A stretch of 64,000 bases of DNA from Bacillota bacterium. GTDB lineage: Bacteria > Bacillota > Clostridia > DSM-8532. The stretch covers positions 80,070-144,069 of the forward strand of contig JAEZJF010000007.1 in assembly GCA_023415825.1 (NCBI GenBank), in the 5' to 3' direction. The notes under the pieces are model-generated. The model was not told the DNA's origin, made no database searches, and saw only the letters and a list, made by a program, of their open reading frames with translations. The translations under genes were made by a program, and so were the position numbers. Positions 26,815-36,400 of the stretch are shown here, piece after piece; within the stretch, counting starts at the first letter, position 1; the number at the start of each line of letters is the position of its first letter.

Positions 26815-27270
26815 CTATAAATTTACGCTTCCCAAATTTTCTTTTACTTCTATACAGCATTTTTGACCCTCCCACAGGAGTTCTTTCACATTAAATGTGC
26901 TGTTTGGGCTTATTCCCTTAACCATACCTTCCATCGGGTTAAGACAATAGATATAACAGGGACAGGCATTACCTATTTTTTTGGCAACAGCACACAGTTT
27001 ACATGCTTTTGCTTCTGCAAGGAATTGATCTCCATCACGGCTAATTTCCCATGAGGCGCAGCCAAAAACTTCAGACAACTTTAAAAAGACCTCCTCTGCA
27101 TTCTGTATACCGAACCGCTCCGCTTGCAATTTCCCTAATGCAAGCTGTTCGTTTTTCTTCTGCTGGGTTACCTTCTCAAGAACACCCTCATTACCAAGGC
27201 AGCGCACCGCATCCGCCTGTATTCCCACATAAGCAGACTCAAGAATCTTAACTCTTTCTTCCAAACGCAT
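26815..27270 (-). CDS. Small Cys-rich protein, possibly ATC-hydrolase-like
   Basis: 151 residues, soluble. The C-terminal half has closely spaced Cys: ACKLCAVAKKIGNACPCYIYC, then CC near the end (EGQKCCIEV). The pattern loosely resembles the L-2-amino-thiazoline-4-carboxylate hydrolase-like family of small proteins, which also has C-terminal Cys; this is a weak assignment. ATG at 27270 follows GGGAGG by seven bases; the frame opens to 27378 but that would overlap the sigma-factor gene. Co-directional with the sigma factor and DUF1330 genes. Confidence 0.6.
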   Translation of the reverse strand: MRLEERVKILESAYVGIQADAVRCLGNEGVLEKVTQQKKNEQLALGKLQAERFGIQNAEEVFLKLSEVFGCASWEISRDGDQFLAEAKACKLCAVAKKIGNACPCYIYCLNPMEGMVKGISPNSTFNVKELLWEGQKCCIEVKENLGSVNL

Positions 27271-27352
27271 AATAAACCTCCCAATAATTTTTTCAGATCT
27301 GTTTTGACCTTCTGTAATTATGAGAGGCTGTTGAGTCAAATGTGTGACGTCA

Positions 27353-28051
27353 TCATAATAAATATTTATTCCAATCATTTTTCTGAGGGAGTACTTTCTG
27401 AGATTCTAAAAAAATGTTTGCTTTTTTAATGAAATTTCGTAATTTTATGTATTCCTGAGGGAGCTGAATATCTGTAACAAGTTTCTTCATTCGGCATTTG
27501 CATTTGCCATTTGGATTATATAAAATGCATTCATCTTCTAAAAAATTCTTAAGCTTCCTTCTGCTGCGCGAAACGATCTTTCTAATGGCTACCGGATCTT
27601 TATCTAAAATGATCCCTATGTTCTGATATGAAAGTTGTACCATATCCTTGAACAAGTATGCCATACGACTTTCTGCATCAAGACAGTGTAATATACCCGT
27701 TAAGCACTTATCACACATCTCTTTTATCCATATATCTTTGTCATAGTCAATATAGCAGGGTACTTCAAGCTGATCACCATGAAAATAGCTTCTCAAAAAT
27801 CTCGTTGAATAAACTTTCTCATTTTGAGAATAGCGCATAGCTGCGTGGTAAGTAACTGTATAGATCCATGTCGATATTTTGGAGGCCCCTTTGAACGCCG
27901 GAAGTCCTTTTATTATTTCTGCCCAGGCCTCCTGTGCAGCATCCTTCGCATCTTCCTCATTTTTAATCATCCGGCGGCAAATGGATGAAACCAATGCTCC
28001 GTAACGATTAACAATTTCATCAGTATTATCTGTAAATAGACTTTCTTCCAA
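27353..28051 (-). CDS. ECF-like RNA polymerase sigma factor with C-terminal extension
   Basis: 232 residues. Region 2 is clear: RRMIKNEEDAKDAAQEAWAEIIKGLPAFKGASKISTWIYTVTYHAAMRY; region 4 is divergent: LSYQNIGIILDKDPVAIRKIVSRSRRKLKNFL. About 55 extra residues follow, beginning with a Cys cluster (CILYNPNGKCKCRMKKL) that might bind metal. TTG start at 28051 after AGGGGGAG. No obvious anti-sigma gene is adjacent; the Cys-rich protein next to it, or its own tail, could take the sensing role (inference). Confidence 0.82.
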   Translation of the reverse strand: MEESLFTDNTDEIVNRYGALVSSICRRMIKNEEDAKDAAQEAWAEIIKGLPAFKGASKISTWIYTVTYHAAMRYSQNEKVYSTRFLRSYFHGDQLEVPCYIDYDKDIWIKEMCDKCLTGILHCLDAESRMAYLFKDMVQLSYQNIGIILDKDPVAIRKIVSRSRRKLKNFLEDECILYNPNGKCKCRMKKLVTDIQLPQEYIKLRNFIKKANIFLESQKVLPQKNDWNKYLL

Positions 28052-28095
28052 AAATCACTCCCCCTTCATGCTGGTCAGCAAAAGTGACTTTACAC

Positions 28096-29445
28096 TTACT
28101 TGGCGTCAATCACTTTTTTATAGGGTGCAATCATACCTTCATTGAGACGGTTGCCCATCTTTTTCTTGACCGCCGGGCTTGACAACAGCTTGCCTACCAG
28201 CTTCATCTTAAGAATTGTCCCCCTCTTCTTCTGGGGGAAGTCATACATTCCATGTGCCTTATAGAATTGATGATCGGCTCTCATCATACCTCGCATTACA
28301 TAAATAAGGTCACGGAATATCTTCATTCCTCCAACACCGTAGAAGTTCTGCGGAAGCACCAGCTTATTCTTAAGTGCAAAGCTAAGGGTCTTTGAGAGCC
28401 TCTCTATGCCTGCCCTATCTGTTGCAATACCCGCCAGATAGTTATGACCGACCTCACTGCGGCCTTCGATAATCATCTTTAGATTGGCTTCATTTGATAA
28501 GTCACCATTGACGAGATACCCTATCGGCATACCCATGGTCACGGTACGGTGTCCATTGCAGAACTGCCTGTCATCATAGCATTTGAAGCTTGCACCCATA
28601 GAATGATCTTTTATAGTAAATGCGTATACCAGTGCAACAGCCTTCTGAATATCATTCCGCAAGAATTCATCAAAATTATCCTTATAGATGCACTTACCTG
28701 TAACAGCACAGTTAAAGCATCCCAAACAGCCGCCTTTAAAAGGATATTCGCGAATATTGACAACTCTTGTGCTATGGGGATATAATTTTCGAAACTCAGC
28801 AATCATTTCCGTCAAGCGGTCATCCTCAGGCTCACAGTTTGTAACGATGACCGTATCATTGCATTCATTACTGGGCTGACTGATCCCGCTGTAATCCATT
28901 TTATCGCCTTTAATGGGTACACTTTCTTCAGGCTGCTTTTCATGAGCATTAGCGGTATGTTCATATAGGCCTTCCTCATAGCAGAAACATACGTATTCCC
29001 AGAATTGTATGGCATCCTTCTGGCCGCTTGGTACCAGCAGGTCATCCATATCGGCAGAAAGTCCTTTTATGTACTTAAGCCCCAGATCATTACAGTTCTC
29101 CTCTATGTATTTATGTGCAGTAACATCATAGAAATGTTTGGAGGTCGTAAGCTGTGTCGCAAACTTTCCACTTATATCAGCTCCTGATTCTTTAAGCAGT
29201 TCAATAAATCGGTGGAGCTGGTAAGGTGCAATGAAGGTATAAACAGGATATGAAAAAAGGATGATATCCGATGCATAAATGACATTTAGTGCATTGCTCA
29301 GATCCTTCTCCAATGCCCTTATGCTTTTACCAACATTGATGATATTGAATTGGCAGTTTGGGAATTTTTTCTGAATAAACAGGACCGTTTGTAATGTAAT
29401 GCTGTACTCTCCCTTGGGACTTCCGTTTAAAACTGCTACTTTCAT
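28096..29445 (-). CDS. Tandem flavodoxin-like/iron-sulfur flavoprotein
   Basis: 449 residues with two NAD(P)H-dependent FMN reductase-like domains. Domain 1 (1-165) starts MKVAVLNGSPKGEYS with the phosphate-binding loop and SYPVYTFIAPYQL. A linker of about 40 residues follows. Domain 2 (about 205-380) keeps GCLGCFNCAVTGKC, the Cys signature of iron-sulfur flavoproteins, and a WSxP-like GMPIGY. The last 70 residues resemble the helical tail of such proteins. It lies 9 bases after the PII-like gene, so it is probably co-transcribed with the DUF1538/PII genes. Likely an electron carrier; partner unknown. Confidence 0.75.
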   Translation of the reverse strand: MKVAVLNGSPKGEYSITLQTVLFIQKKFPNCQFNIINVGKSIRALEKDLSNALNVIYASDIILFSYPVYTFIAPYQLHRFIELLKESGADISGKFATQLTTSKHFYDVTAHKYIEENCNDLGLKYIKGLSADMDDLLVPSGQKDAIQFWEYVCFCYEEGLYEHTANAHEKQPEESVPIKGDKMDYSGISQPSNECNDTVIVTNCEPEDDRLTEMIAEFRKLYPHSTRVVNIREYPFKGGCLGCFNCAVTGKCIYKDNFDEFLRNDIQKAVALVYAFTIKDHSMGASFKCYDDRQFCNGHRTVTMGMPIGYLVNGDLSNEANLKMIIEGRSEVGHNYLAGIATDRAGIERLSKTLSFALKNKLVLPQNFYGVGGMKIFRDLIYVMRGMMRADHQFYKAHGMYDFPQKKRGTILKMKLVGKLLSSPAVKKKMGNRLNEGMIAPYKKVIDAK

Positions 29446-29454
29446 ATAAACCTC

Positions 29455-29766
29455 TTATTCAGCCTGCACATCATCTTCAACGCACTGTACCGGCAAAATA
29501 TAAATGGAACCGCTGCGTTTGCAGTTCTCTAAAAATTCATCGTGAATCCTGCTGCAAATGGCATCCGTAACTTCCTGGGTCGCAGTTATCATCACGACAT
29601 CCTCTTCCGGCTCAACTTTAAAGCTAAACAAGCCTTCCTTGGCAGATTGCCCCAACCCCCGGGCACGGAAAATAGTAGCTCCGGTGGCTCCAGCTTCATG
29701 AGCCGACTCAATCACCTTTTCAGCATATCCCAGCGGTACAATTGCTATCATCATAAAATTATCCAT
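29455..29766 (-). CDS. PII-like (GlnB superfamily) signalling protein
   Basis: 103 residues, one PII-like ferredoxin fold. MIAIVPLGYAEKVIESAHEAGATGATIFRARG is the first strand-helix-strand and nucleotide-pocket region; the T-loop is short and lacks the uridylylated Tyr. GGAGG precedes the ATG. Eleven bases separate it from a second, double-length PII-like gene and the DUF1538 gene upstream, so it is probably a dedicated regulator of that membrane protein rather than a general nitrogen sensor. Confidence 0.85.
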   Translation of the reverse strand: MDNFMMIAIVPLGYAEKVIESAHEAGATGATIFRARGLGQSAKEGLFSFKVEPEEDVVMITATQEVTDAICSRIHDEFLENCKRSGSIYILPVQCVEDDVQAE

Positions 29767-29777
29767 AGAATGACCTC

Positions 29778-30470
29778 CTACCTGTTGCCGGCATCCCGGA
29801 ACAAACCAACGGTCTTGCCGACACCAATCTTGATCAAAAGCCCTTTATTCGCCTGGTTGAGTTGCAGTTGCTTGTTTAGGAGGACTGCCAACTGATTTGC
29901 ACGATTACTTTCCATTAACATCAACACGGCTTCCTTCTCCGGTTCCACGATCATATCCAATACAGTATTGAGTTTGCTGGCAGAACCACGGGCTTTAATA
30001 ATGGTGCCCCCATAGCAGCCTGCATCTTGGCTGATTTGAATTACCCCCTCTGCCTTGCCTTTGTCTACGATAAGGAATAAAACGGTATACTCACATTCAT
30101 TATTTTTAGGTAAATGACTGTTGCTCCATTTTATTGCATTATCCCTTTTCATTTTTAGCACACCGGCAAGAGGCATGGTAAAGGCTATACCATGATGGGG
30201 CCTTTCAAAATGAAATTTCATATTCAGCTGGTCCAGAATTTCGGCTTCCCTGGCAGAAGGCACAACAATCAAAAGAATCTCTTTAGCGACTTCATTCATT
30301 TCAATGAACTGTAGCAAATTGTTCTTCATCGTACCTTTCCCCAAAAAACAGCTTACATCTCTTGCACCCTTTTCCCGTGCGAAGTCCAGTATCTTGCTTG
30401 CTTTTCCGCGGTTCACAATAATAGTCAACAGACTAAAGGATATATCATTCGACATTCCATGGTTCAACAT
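29778..30470 (-). CDS. Double PII-like domain protein
   Basis: 230 residues made of two PII-like units: residues about 10-108 (LLTIIVNRGKASKILDFAREKGARDVSCFLGKG) and about 125-220 (VLFLIVDKGKAEGVIQISQDAGCYGGTIIKARG). A fused pair would form a pseudo-trimer or hexamer with the single-domain PII protein next door. GGAGG precedes the ATG, two bases after the DUF1538 stop. Predicted to sense adenine nucleotides or another small ligand and act on the DUF1538 protein (inference from adjacency). Confidence 0.83.
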   Translation of the reverse strand: MLNHGMSNDISFSLLTIIVNRGKASKILDFAREKGARDVSCFLGKGTMKNNLLQFIEMNEVAKEILLIVVPSAREAEILDQLNMKFHFERPHHGIAFTMPLAGVLKMKRDNAIKWSNSHLPKNNECEYTVLFLIVDKGKAEGVIQISQDAGCYGGTIIKARGSASKLNTVLDMIVEPEKEAVLMLMESNRANQLAVLLNKQLQLNQANKGLLIKIGVGKTVGLFRDAGNR

Positions 30471-30472
30471 GA

Positions 30473-31981
30473 TTATATTTCCTCCACATCATCATCCATT
30501 GCTTCTGCCATAAGCGGACGTGACTTCATTTTATAAATCAATCCCAGCAATTGCAGCGCAATCAAGGGTGTCATAGCAACCAGCGCAATAACACCGAATC
30601 CATCTTGTACAACACTTGCACCGGGAATATACTCTGCAGCCCCTTGTGCAAAAGGCAATATAAAAGCCGAGGTCATGGTTCCGGCAGCAACACCCCCGGA
30701 ATCATAAGCAATACCGACAAAAATATCAGGGACTATGAAAGACAATATAATCGCGATAACCATACCTGGCAGCATTATATGCCATAGCTGAAGCTCGGGT
30801 ATCACAATGCGAAGCATGGATAAACCCACAGCCGCCCCAACACCCAAGCAAAGCGTTAACAGGACTGTAATGGCTTTGATGGAACCAACCGTTTCATCTT
30901 CAATCTGACGTGTAAGGACATGTACCGACGGTTCTGCGGGAATAGTAATTATTCCAAACACCATGCCTACAACCACCAACAGCCACGGTTTCTCAAAAGC
31001 CGCCAACTGATAGCCCACCTGACGACTCGCTTCAATGAATCCGGTATTGATGCCGGTAAGAAACAGGATTAAGCCCGCATAGGTGTAGATACAGCCGATA
31101 AAAATGCGTTTCAGCTTGCTAATCGGCTGTCTTATCCAAATTAATTCGATGATGACATAAATAATTAGTATAGGCAGTATGGCTATAAGCGTCTCTTTCG
31201 CATATTGCGGAATACTTGTAAGAATATCGAGCAGCGCATTCTTGTCTACTATTTCCGCTTTCGGTAATCTCCCGGTTAATGGACCTGCGCCGGTAAGAAT
31301 TCCCTGGAGCATAACAGCAACAACGGCACCGGTTGAAGCTATACCAAGCATACCAAACCCGTCGTTCTCTTCTTTTTCATGACTGCGCGTCATGCCGGAG
31401 ATTCCCACTGCAAGAGCAAGAATAAATGGTACAGAAACAGAACCTGTCGTATTCCCGGATGCATCAAAGGCAATGGCAAGGAAATCAGGCTGTGTAAAAA
31501 TGCCAAGTCCTAGAATGATCAGATAAACAACGGTCATGAAGCGATTCAAGCGAAGATTCTTTAATATTCTGTATGTTCCAAATGAGACCATAACGCCAAC
31601 TCCAAGAGAAACCAGCAATACCATAAGATCTGATTGGAACCGTCCGCTTGTCACCGCTGTTACCTGACCTGCCAAAATATGCAGATCGGGTTCGGCTACA
31701 GTCACAATGAAACCAAAAAATACGCCGCCAAGTAAAACAAGCCAGAGCTTATTCGATTTTACAAGCACTCCACTGATTTGTTCCCCTATCGGAGTTATAG
31801 AAATATCAATTCCTAACAGAAAGAGTGGCATGCCTATAATCATCAGGAGTGTGCCTATAATGAATTTGAGAATAATTGGTGTATCCAGAGGGGTTAACGT
31901 AAAAGATAAAATGATAGTAATGATGAAAATTGGAATGATTGAAAATATTACTTCCTTTATCTTTTCCAGTATTGATACCAA
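30473..31981 (-). CDS. DUF1538 family integral membrane protein (internally duplicated)
   Basis: 502 residues, about 12 membrane segments, two homologous halves. Half 1 has VAEPDLHILAGQV (95-107), AFDASGNTTGS (171-181) and DGFGMLGIAS (207-216); half 2 has PAEPSVHVLTRQI (348-360), AYDSGGVAAGT (425-435) and DGFGVIALVA (460-469). The repeated charged EP..H...Q and D.SG...G motifs inside the membrane suggest a transporter with inverted or tandem repeats. TTG start at 31981 after AAGGAG. DUF1538 has no assigned function that I know; its recurring partnership with PII genes points to ligand-gated transport. Confidence 0.85.
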   Translation of the reverse strand: MVSILEKIKEVIFSIIPIFIITIILSFTLTPLDTPIILKFIIGTLLMIIGMPLFLLGIDISITPIGEQISGVLVKSNKLWLVLLGGVFFGFIVTVAEPDLHILAGQVTAVTSGRFQSDLMVLLVSLGVGVMVSFGTYRILKNLRLNRFMTVVYLIILGLGIFTQPDFLAIAFDASGNTTGSVSVPFILALAVGISGMTRSHEKEENDGFGMLGIASTGAVVAVMLQGILTGAGPLTGRLPKAEIVDKNALLDILTSIPQYAKETLIAILPILIIYVIIELIWIRQPISKLKRIFIGCIYTYAGLILFLTGINTGFIEASRQVGYQLAAFEKPWLLVVVGMVFGIITIPAEPSVHVLTRQIEDETVGSIKAITVLLTLCLGVGAAVGLSMLRIVIPELQLWHIMLPGMVIAIILSFIVPDIFVGIAYDSGGVAAGTMTSAFILPFAQGAAEYIPGASVVQDGFGVIALVAMTPLIALQLLGLIYKMKSRPLMAEAMDDDVEEI

Positions 31982-31997
31982 TTTGTTACTCCTTCAC

Positions 31998-32612
31998 TTA
32001 GTTACTTTTTTCAGTTGAGAAACTTTTGAGTGCCAAGGAATGGACCGCCGCAGGAATAATAATTTTTGCCACAAAATGAGCCATTTCTTCCGGTGGCTGT
32101 TTCCGACCGGTTTTTAGCCATGTTTCAAGTAAGCCAATATAACCGTTGATAATAAATGAATTAAATAACTCGTATTCGGCTGATCCCAAAAGCGAACCGG
32201 CTGCTTTCCATGCGTCTGAACATTTGTCATCGACGAGCTTTTTCAGGCGCTGAATAAATGCCATATCACCATTATGTCCAAGCATAATTTCGCATATTAC
32301 AGCATTTTCATCAAAAAAGGAAAATACATTTGTGAGAATATTCGAAGCATCTACATCTGGTAAAACAGAGACTTTTATATCATTGATGATATAATTGAAT
32401 TCAGTAAAAAAGTCTTCTTCAAGCTTTTTTAGCATATCAAAAATATCAGCGTAATGGTAATAGAACGTTCCTCGATTTATATCCACAAGACTGCACAACT
32501 CTTGTACAGTAATTTCAGACGCAGGTTTTTCTCGCAGTAAAGTGATAAGACCTTCTCTTAACCTTTTCTTTGTATTTTTTACGCTCCGGTTTTCGCATCC
32601 TTTTGATTTCAT
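31998..32612 (-). CDS. TetR/AcrR family regulator (DhaS/TetR_C_8-like)
   Basis: 204 residues. Helix-turn-helix ITVQELCSLVDINRGTFYYHYADIFDML (about 34-61), with the GTFYYHY recognition helix typical of the family; the C-terminal domain resembles the TetR_C_8 group (FIINGYIGLLETWLKTGRKQPPEEMA). It is divergent from the ABC exporter at 32761 and ends 16 bases before the DUF1538 gene, so it may read into that operon. A 16-bp palindrome lies just before its start. Confidence 0.88.
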   Translation of the reverse strand: MKSKGCENRSVKNTKKRLREGLITLLREKPASEITVQELCSLVDINRGTFYYHYADIFDMLKKLEEDFFTEFNYIINDIKVSVLPDVDASNILTNVFSFFDENAVICEIMLGHNGDMAFIQRLKKLVDDKCSDAWKAAGSLLGSAEYELFNSFIINGYIGLLETWLKTGRKQPPEEMAHFVAKIIIPAAVHSLALKSFSTEKSN

Positions 32613-32624
32613 TAAAAATCACCT

Positions 32625-32640
32625 ATTCGTTTAAACAAAT
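32625..32640. promoter_or_regulatory. Palindromic operator between TetR and ABC exporter
   Basis: ATTCGTTTAAACAAAT is palindromic at 7 of 8 pairs. It overlaps the region upstream of the TetR start codon and lies 30 bases before the -35 of the divergent exporter promoter. Confidence 0.5.
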
Positions 32641-32669
32641 GGCTTTAGTTCTGTTGAAATTCATTCATT

Positions 32670-32698
32670 TTGAAAAAAAGCTGTATATTTGATATTGT
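32670..32698 (+). promoter_or_regulatory. Promoter of the ABC exporter operon
   Basis: TTGAAA (32670-32675), 17-base spacer, TATTGT (32693-32698); 5/6 and 5/6 matches are close to consensus. Start codon 63 bases downstream. Confidence 0.55.
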
Positions 32699-32760
32699 TT
32701 ATATTTATGCTAAACTTAATTCTAGTGCAAATTTCAACACTTGTCAAATATGGAGGCAGC

Positions 32761-33465
32761 ATGAGTACATTTGTTAGCTTTGAAAATGTAGATAAAGTAT
32801 ATCGTTCCGGGGACGTTAAAGTTACAGCTTTGCATAGTGCATCTTTTGAGATAGAAAGAGGAGAAATATGCGTCATTGTCGGACAGTCCGGAGCCGGAAA
32901 AACAACACTGTTGAATATCCTGGGAGGCATGGATACCCCGACCTCCGGTGGAATACGGATAGGCGATAAGGAGATTTCCACCCATAATAAGCATCAATTG
33001 ACGGCGTTTCGCCGTGAGGATATTGGCTTTGTATTTCAATTTTATAATCTTATGCCCAATCTTACAGCACTTGAGAATGTGGAAATCGTTACTCAAATGA
33101 TAAAAGATCCCTCACCTGCAGACCAGGTGCTTCAAGATGTCGGTCTGGGTGATCGGCTTGATAATTTTCCTGCACAGCTTTCAGGCGGTGAACAGCAGCG
33201 TGTAGCCATTGCAAGGGCTTTAGCAAAAAATCCGAAATTACTGCTTTGTGATGAACCAACTGGAGCTTTGGATTACCAGACCGGCAGGCAAATATTGCAG
33301 TTGCTGCAGGATCAAAGCCGCAGAAATGGCATGACGGTTGTCATAGTCACACATAATTCTGCACTGACAGAGATGGCTGACAGAATCATCCGAATGAAAA
33401 GCGGAACCATCGTTTCAGTTGAAAGAAATGAAAAAGTCACACCTATTGAGGAGATTGAATGGTAA
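32761..33465 (+). CDS. ABC transporter ATP-binding protein (MacB/LolD/SalX type)
   Basis: 234 residues with Walker A VGQSGAGKTTLL, Q-loop FVFQFYNLMPNL, signature LSGGEQQRVAIARAL, Walker B LLLCDEPTGALD and the H-loop VIVTHNSAL. This is the clade that powers FtsX-like permeases of the MacB superfamily. ATG at 32761 is preceded by GGAGG; the longer in-frame ATG at 32689 lies over the promoter. Its stop overlaps the permease start by seven bases. Confidence 0.95.
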   Translation: MSTFVSFENVDKVYRSGDVKVTALHSASFEIERGEICVIVGQSGAGKTTLLNILGGMDTPTSGGIRIGDKEISTHNKHQLTAFRREDIGFVFQFYNLMPNLTALENVEIVTQMIKDPSPADQVLQDVGLGDRLDNFPAQLSGGEQQRVAIARALAKNPKLLLCDEPTGALDYQTGRQILQLLQDQSRRNGMTVVIVTHNSALTEMADRIIRMKSGTIVSVERNEKVTPIEEIEW

Positions 33466-36400
33466 TGAAGCACAGCTCAGCTTGGCATAAAAACAACAGT
33501 CGTGAAATTAAACTTACATTGGAAAGATACATTGCCATTCTTGTTATTATCGCACTTGGCACAGGCTTCTTCTCTGGCTTAAGGATTACAAAAAGCGCCA
33601 TGGTAGAAACCTTTAACAACTATGTAGCAAAATACCAAATGTATGACTACCGCTTGATTTCCACCTTGGGATTGACAAAGGAGGATGTCGAATACTTTTC
33701 AAGTCAGGACGGTACCGTCGCAAAAGGTGCCGTATCGGTGGATTTCATTGCTGATCATGGCTCGAAAAAAGAGATTGTTTTAAGAGCTCATTCCATAACG
33801 GATTCTGTCAATAAGCTTAATATTGTCTCAGGCAGAATGGCTGAGGCAAATAATGAGTGCATAGTGGATTCCCGGTACTTTTCGAAAGATGATATCGGAT
33901 CTACGATTCGTGTATCGTCATCCAATGACGAGGATACGACCGACAATCTTGCATATGAGGAATATACCATTGTTGGCCTTGCTGATTCCGTCAATTATAT
34001 CAGTCATGAGCGCGGAATCACTAAGATAGCTGGCGGCTCCATCAAAGCGTTTGTTTATATACCTGAAGATGGATTCTCAATGGATTTCTACACTGAAATC
34101 TTAATTAAGCTTGCCGATAACAGTGAAGTCTACAGCGATGAATACAAAGCCTTGATTTCTTCCAAAGAATCGTATTTTGAAGAAGAATTGGCTAAAAGAG
34201 CTGATCTGCGCTATCAGAATATTTCATCGGAAGCCGATGAAAAGATCGCAGAAGCACAAAAGGATTATGATGAAGGTTATGAAAAATACCTGCTTGAAAA
34301 AGCCGATGCCATGGCCAAACTGGAAGATGCGAGGAAAAAGCTTGAGGATGCCAGAATTGAAATCCAAGAAAATGAAATAACGCTTCGTGATGGTGAAAAG
34401 AAACTAGCTTCTGCTGAAAAGGAATATAACGATTCACTTTCAGAATACAAAAAATCTTTTTCTGAATATGAAACAAAGAAAGCAAGCACACTTGCAACCT
34501 TGGAATCACAAAAAAGTGAGGTTGACAGCAATCACAAATCAGTTACCTCCGCCATGAAACTGATTGAAAGCAGCGAGGTATTGGAGCAGTATCATACTCT
34601 TACCGAAACAATCCGTTCCCTGGAAAGCGCGCTATCCCAAATCGGCAATCCGGAAAGTCCGGAGTATGTCAGAATTCGTGTTCAATTAGAGCAGGCAAAG
34701 ACCGCTCTGGCTAACATAGAAGCTACCGGTGTCATTCAACAATATGCTGCACTGGAAAGCAATCTCATACAGCTGGATGCCGCTCAAAAAGAACTGGCGA
34801 AAGCAAAGAAAGAGGCTAAGCAACAATTCAGCAGTGCAGAATCAGAGCTGATCGCTGCTGGAGTACAATTGGATTCCGCTAAAGAGCAAATCGATACGAA
34901 GAAAAAGGAAATCCGTGATGGCTGGACTGCTTTAGAAGAGGGAAAAGCCGAGTATGAAAAAGGCCTCAAGGATTACGAAGATGGTAAAAAAGAGGCCGAT
35001 GAGTCATTTGCATCAGCAGAAGAGGAACTGGCAAAGGGCAAGAAGGAAATTGATGATGCCAAAGAGGAAATCAAAGACATCTCTGAACCAAATGTCTTTG
35101 TAATGGATCGAAGCTACAATTCTGGATATGCCAGCTTTGATAATGACTCCTCCATTGTTGATGGAATTGCAAAGGTCCTTCCAATTTTCTTCTTTTTGGT
35201 GGCAGCGTTGGTTTGTTCAACTACTATGACAAGAATGGTGGATGAGCAACGTACACAAATTGGCACGTCAAAGGCTCTTGGGTACAGTAATGGTGCAATT
35301 ACCAGGAAATATATTTTCTATTCAGGGAGTGCTTCCGTGCTTGGATGCATTTTCGGATACCTCCTGGGTACTAAGTACTTTCCAATGGCAATATGGACGG
35401 CTTACGGTATGTTATATGGTTTTGCTCCGATTGTATATGTATTTGATATGGGGCTTGCAATCATCTCTTTGGTCGCTTCCTTATTGTGCTCGGCCGGTGT
35501 AACCTACCTTTCCTGTAAAAGTGAGCTGACTCAAATGCCGGCGGAGCTGATCCGCCCGAAGGCTCCAAAGTCCGGCAGGCGTGTCATTTTAGAACGCGTG
35601 CAGTTTATTTGGAACAAAATAAGTTTCCTGCATAAGGTATCAATCCGCAATATATTGCGTTATAGAAAGAGGCTTTTGATGACCGTACTGGGCGTGGCAG
35701 GATGTGCGGCTCTGGTTTTGGCAGCTCTGGGGATCAGTGACTCCATAAGCAATATTGTTGATGACCAGTTTGATACCATCATGACCTACGACTATGACAT
35801 TTACTTTTCAGAGGCACAAAGCAGGGACGAGATACAAAAATTTACCGAAGAATACTCGGGAGAATTATCTGAATGTGTATTTGTGTCCACCGGCACCTTT
35901 GAAATATTGAGCGGGAATAGCACAAAAAAATCCTATATCGTAGCAACCGATGATCCGGATATATCAAACATTATCGGACTCTATTCAAACGGCAAGAAGA
36001 TACCCTACCCCGGGCCCGGTAAAGCGGTCATAAATGATAAGCTGGCAAAAAACAGCAACGTATCTGTTGGAGATACGATTACAATTAAAATAAGTGATAC
36101 TGAAATGGTAGACCTGGAAGTCGAGGGCATTTTTGAGAACTATATGAACAACTATATATACATGACGGGGGAAACTTATAAAACTTTGTTCGGAGAAGAT
36201 CCTCTCTATAAAAGCGCTTATGCTGCAACAGAGAAAGAAGATCTCTATGCTGTCTCAGCGTTGCTGTCGAATGGCGATAAGGTTGCTTCCGTATCTGTCC
36301 TGAACGACATGCGAGGCACTGTAGATAATATGATGCAAAGCCTGAACTATATCATCTGGCTGGTCATTGCCTGTGCAGGGGTTCTAGCCTTTGTAGTCAT

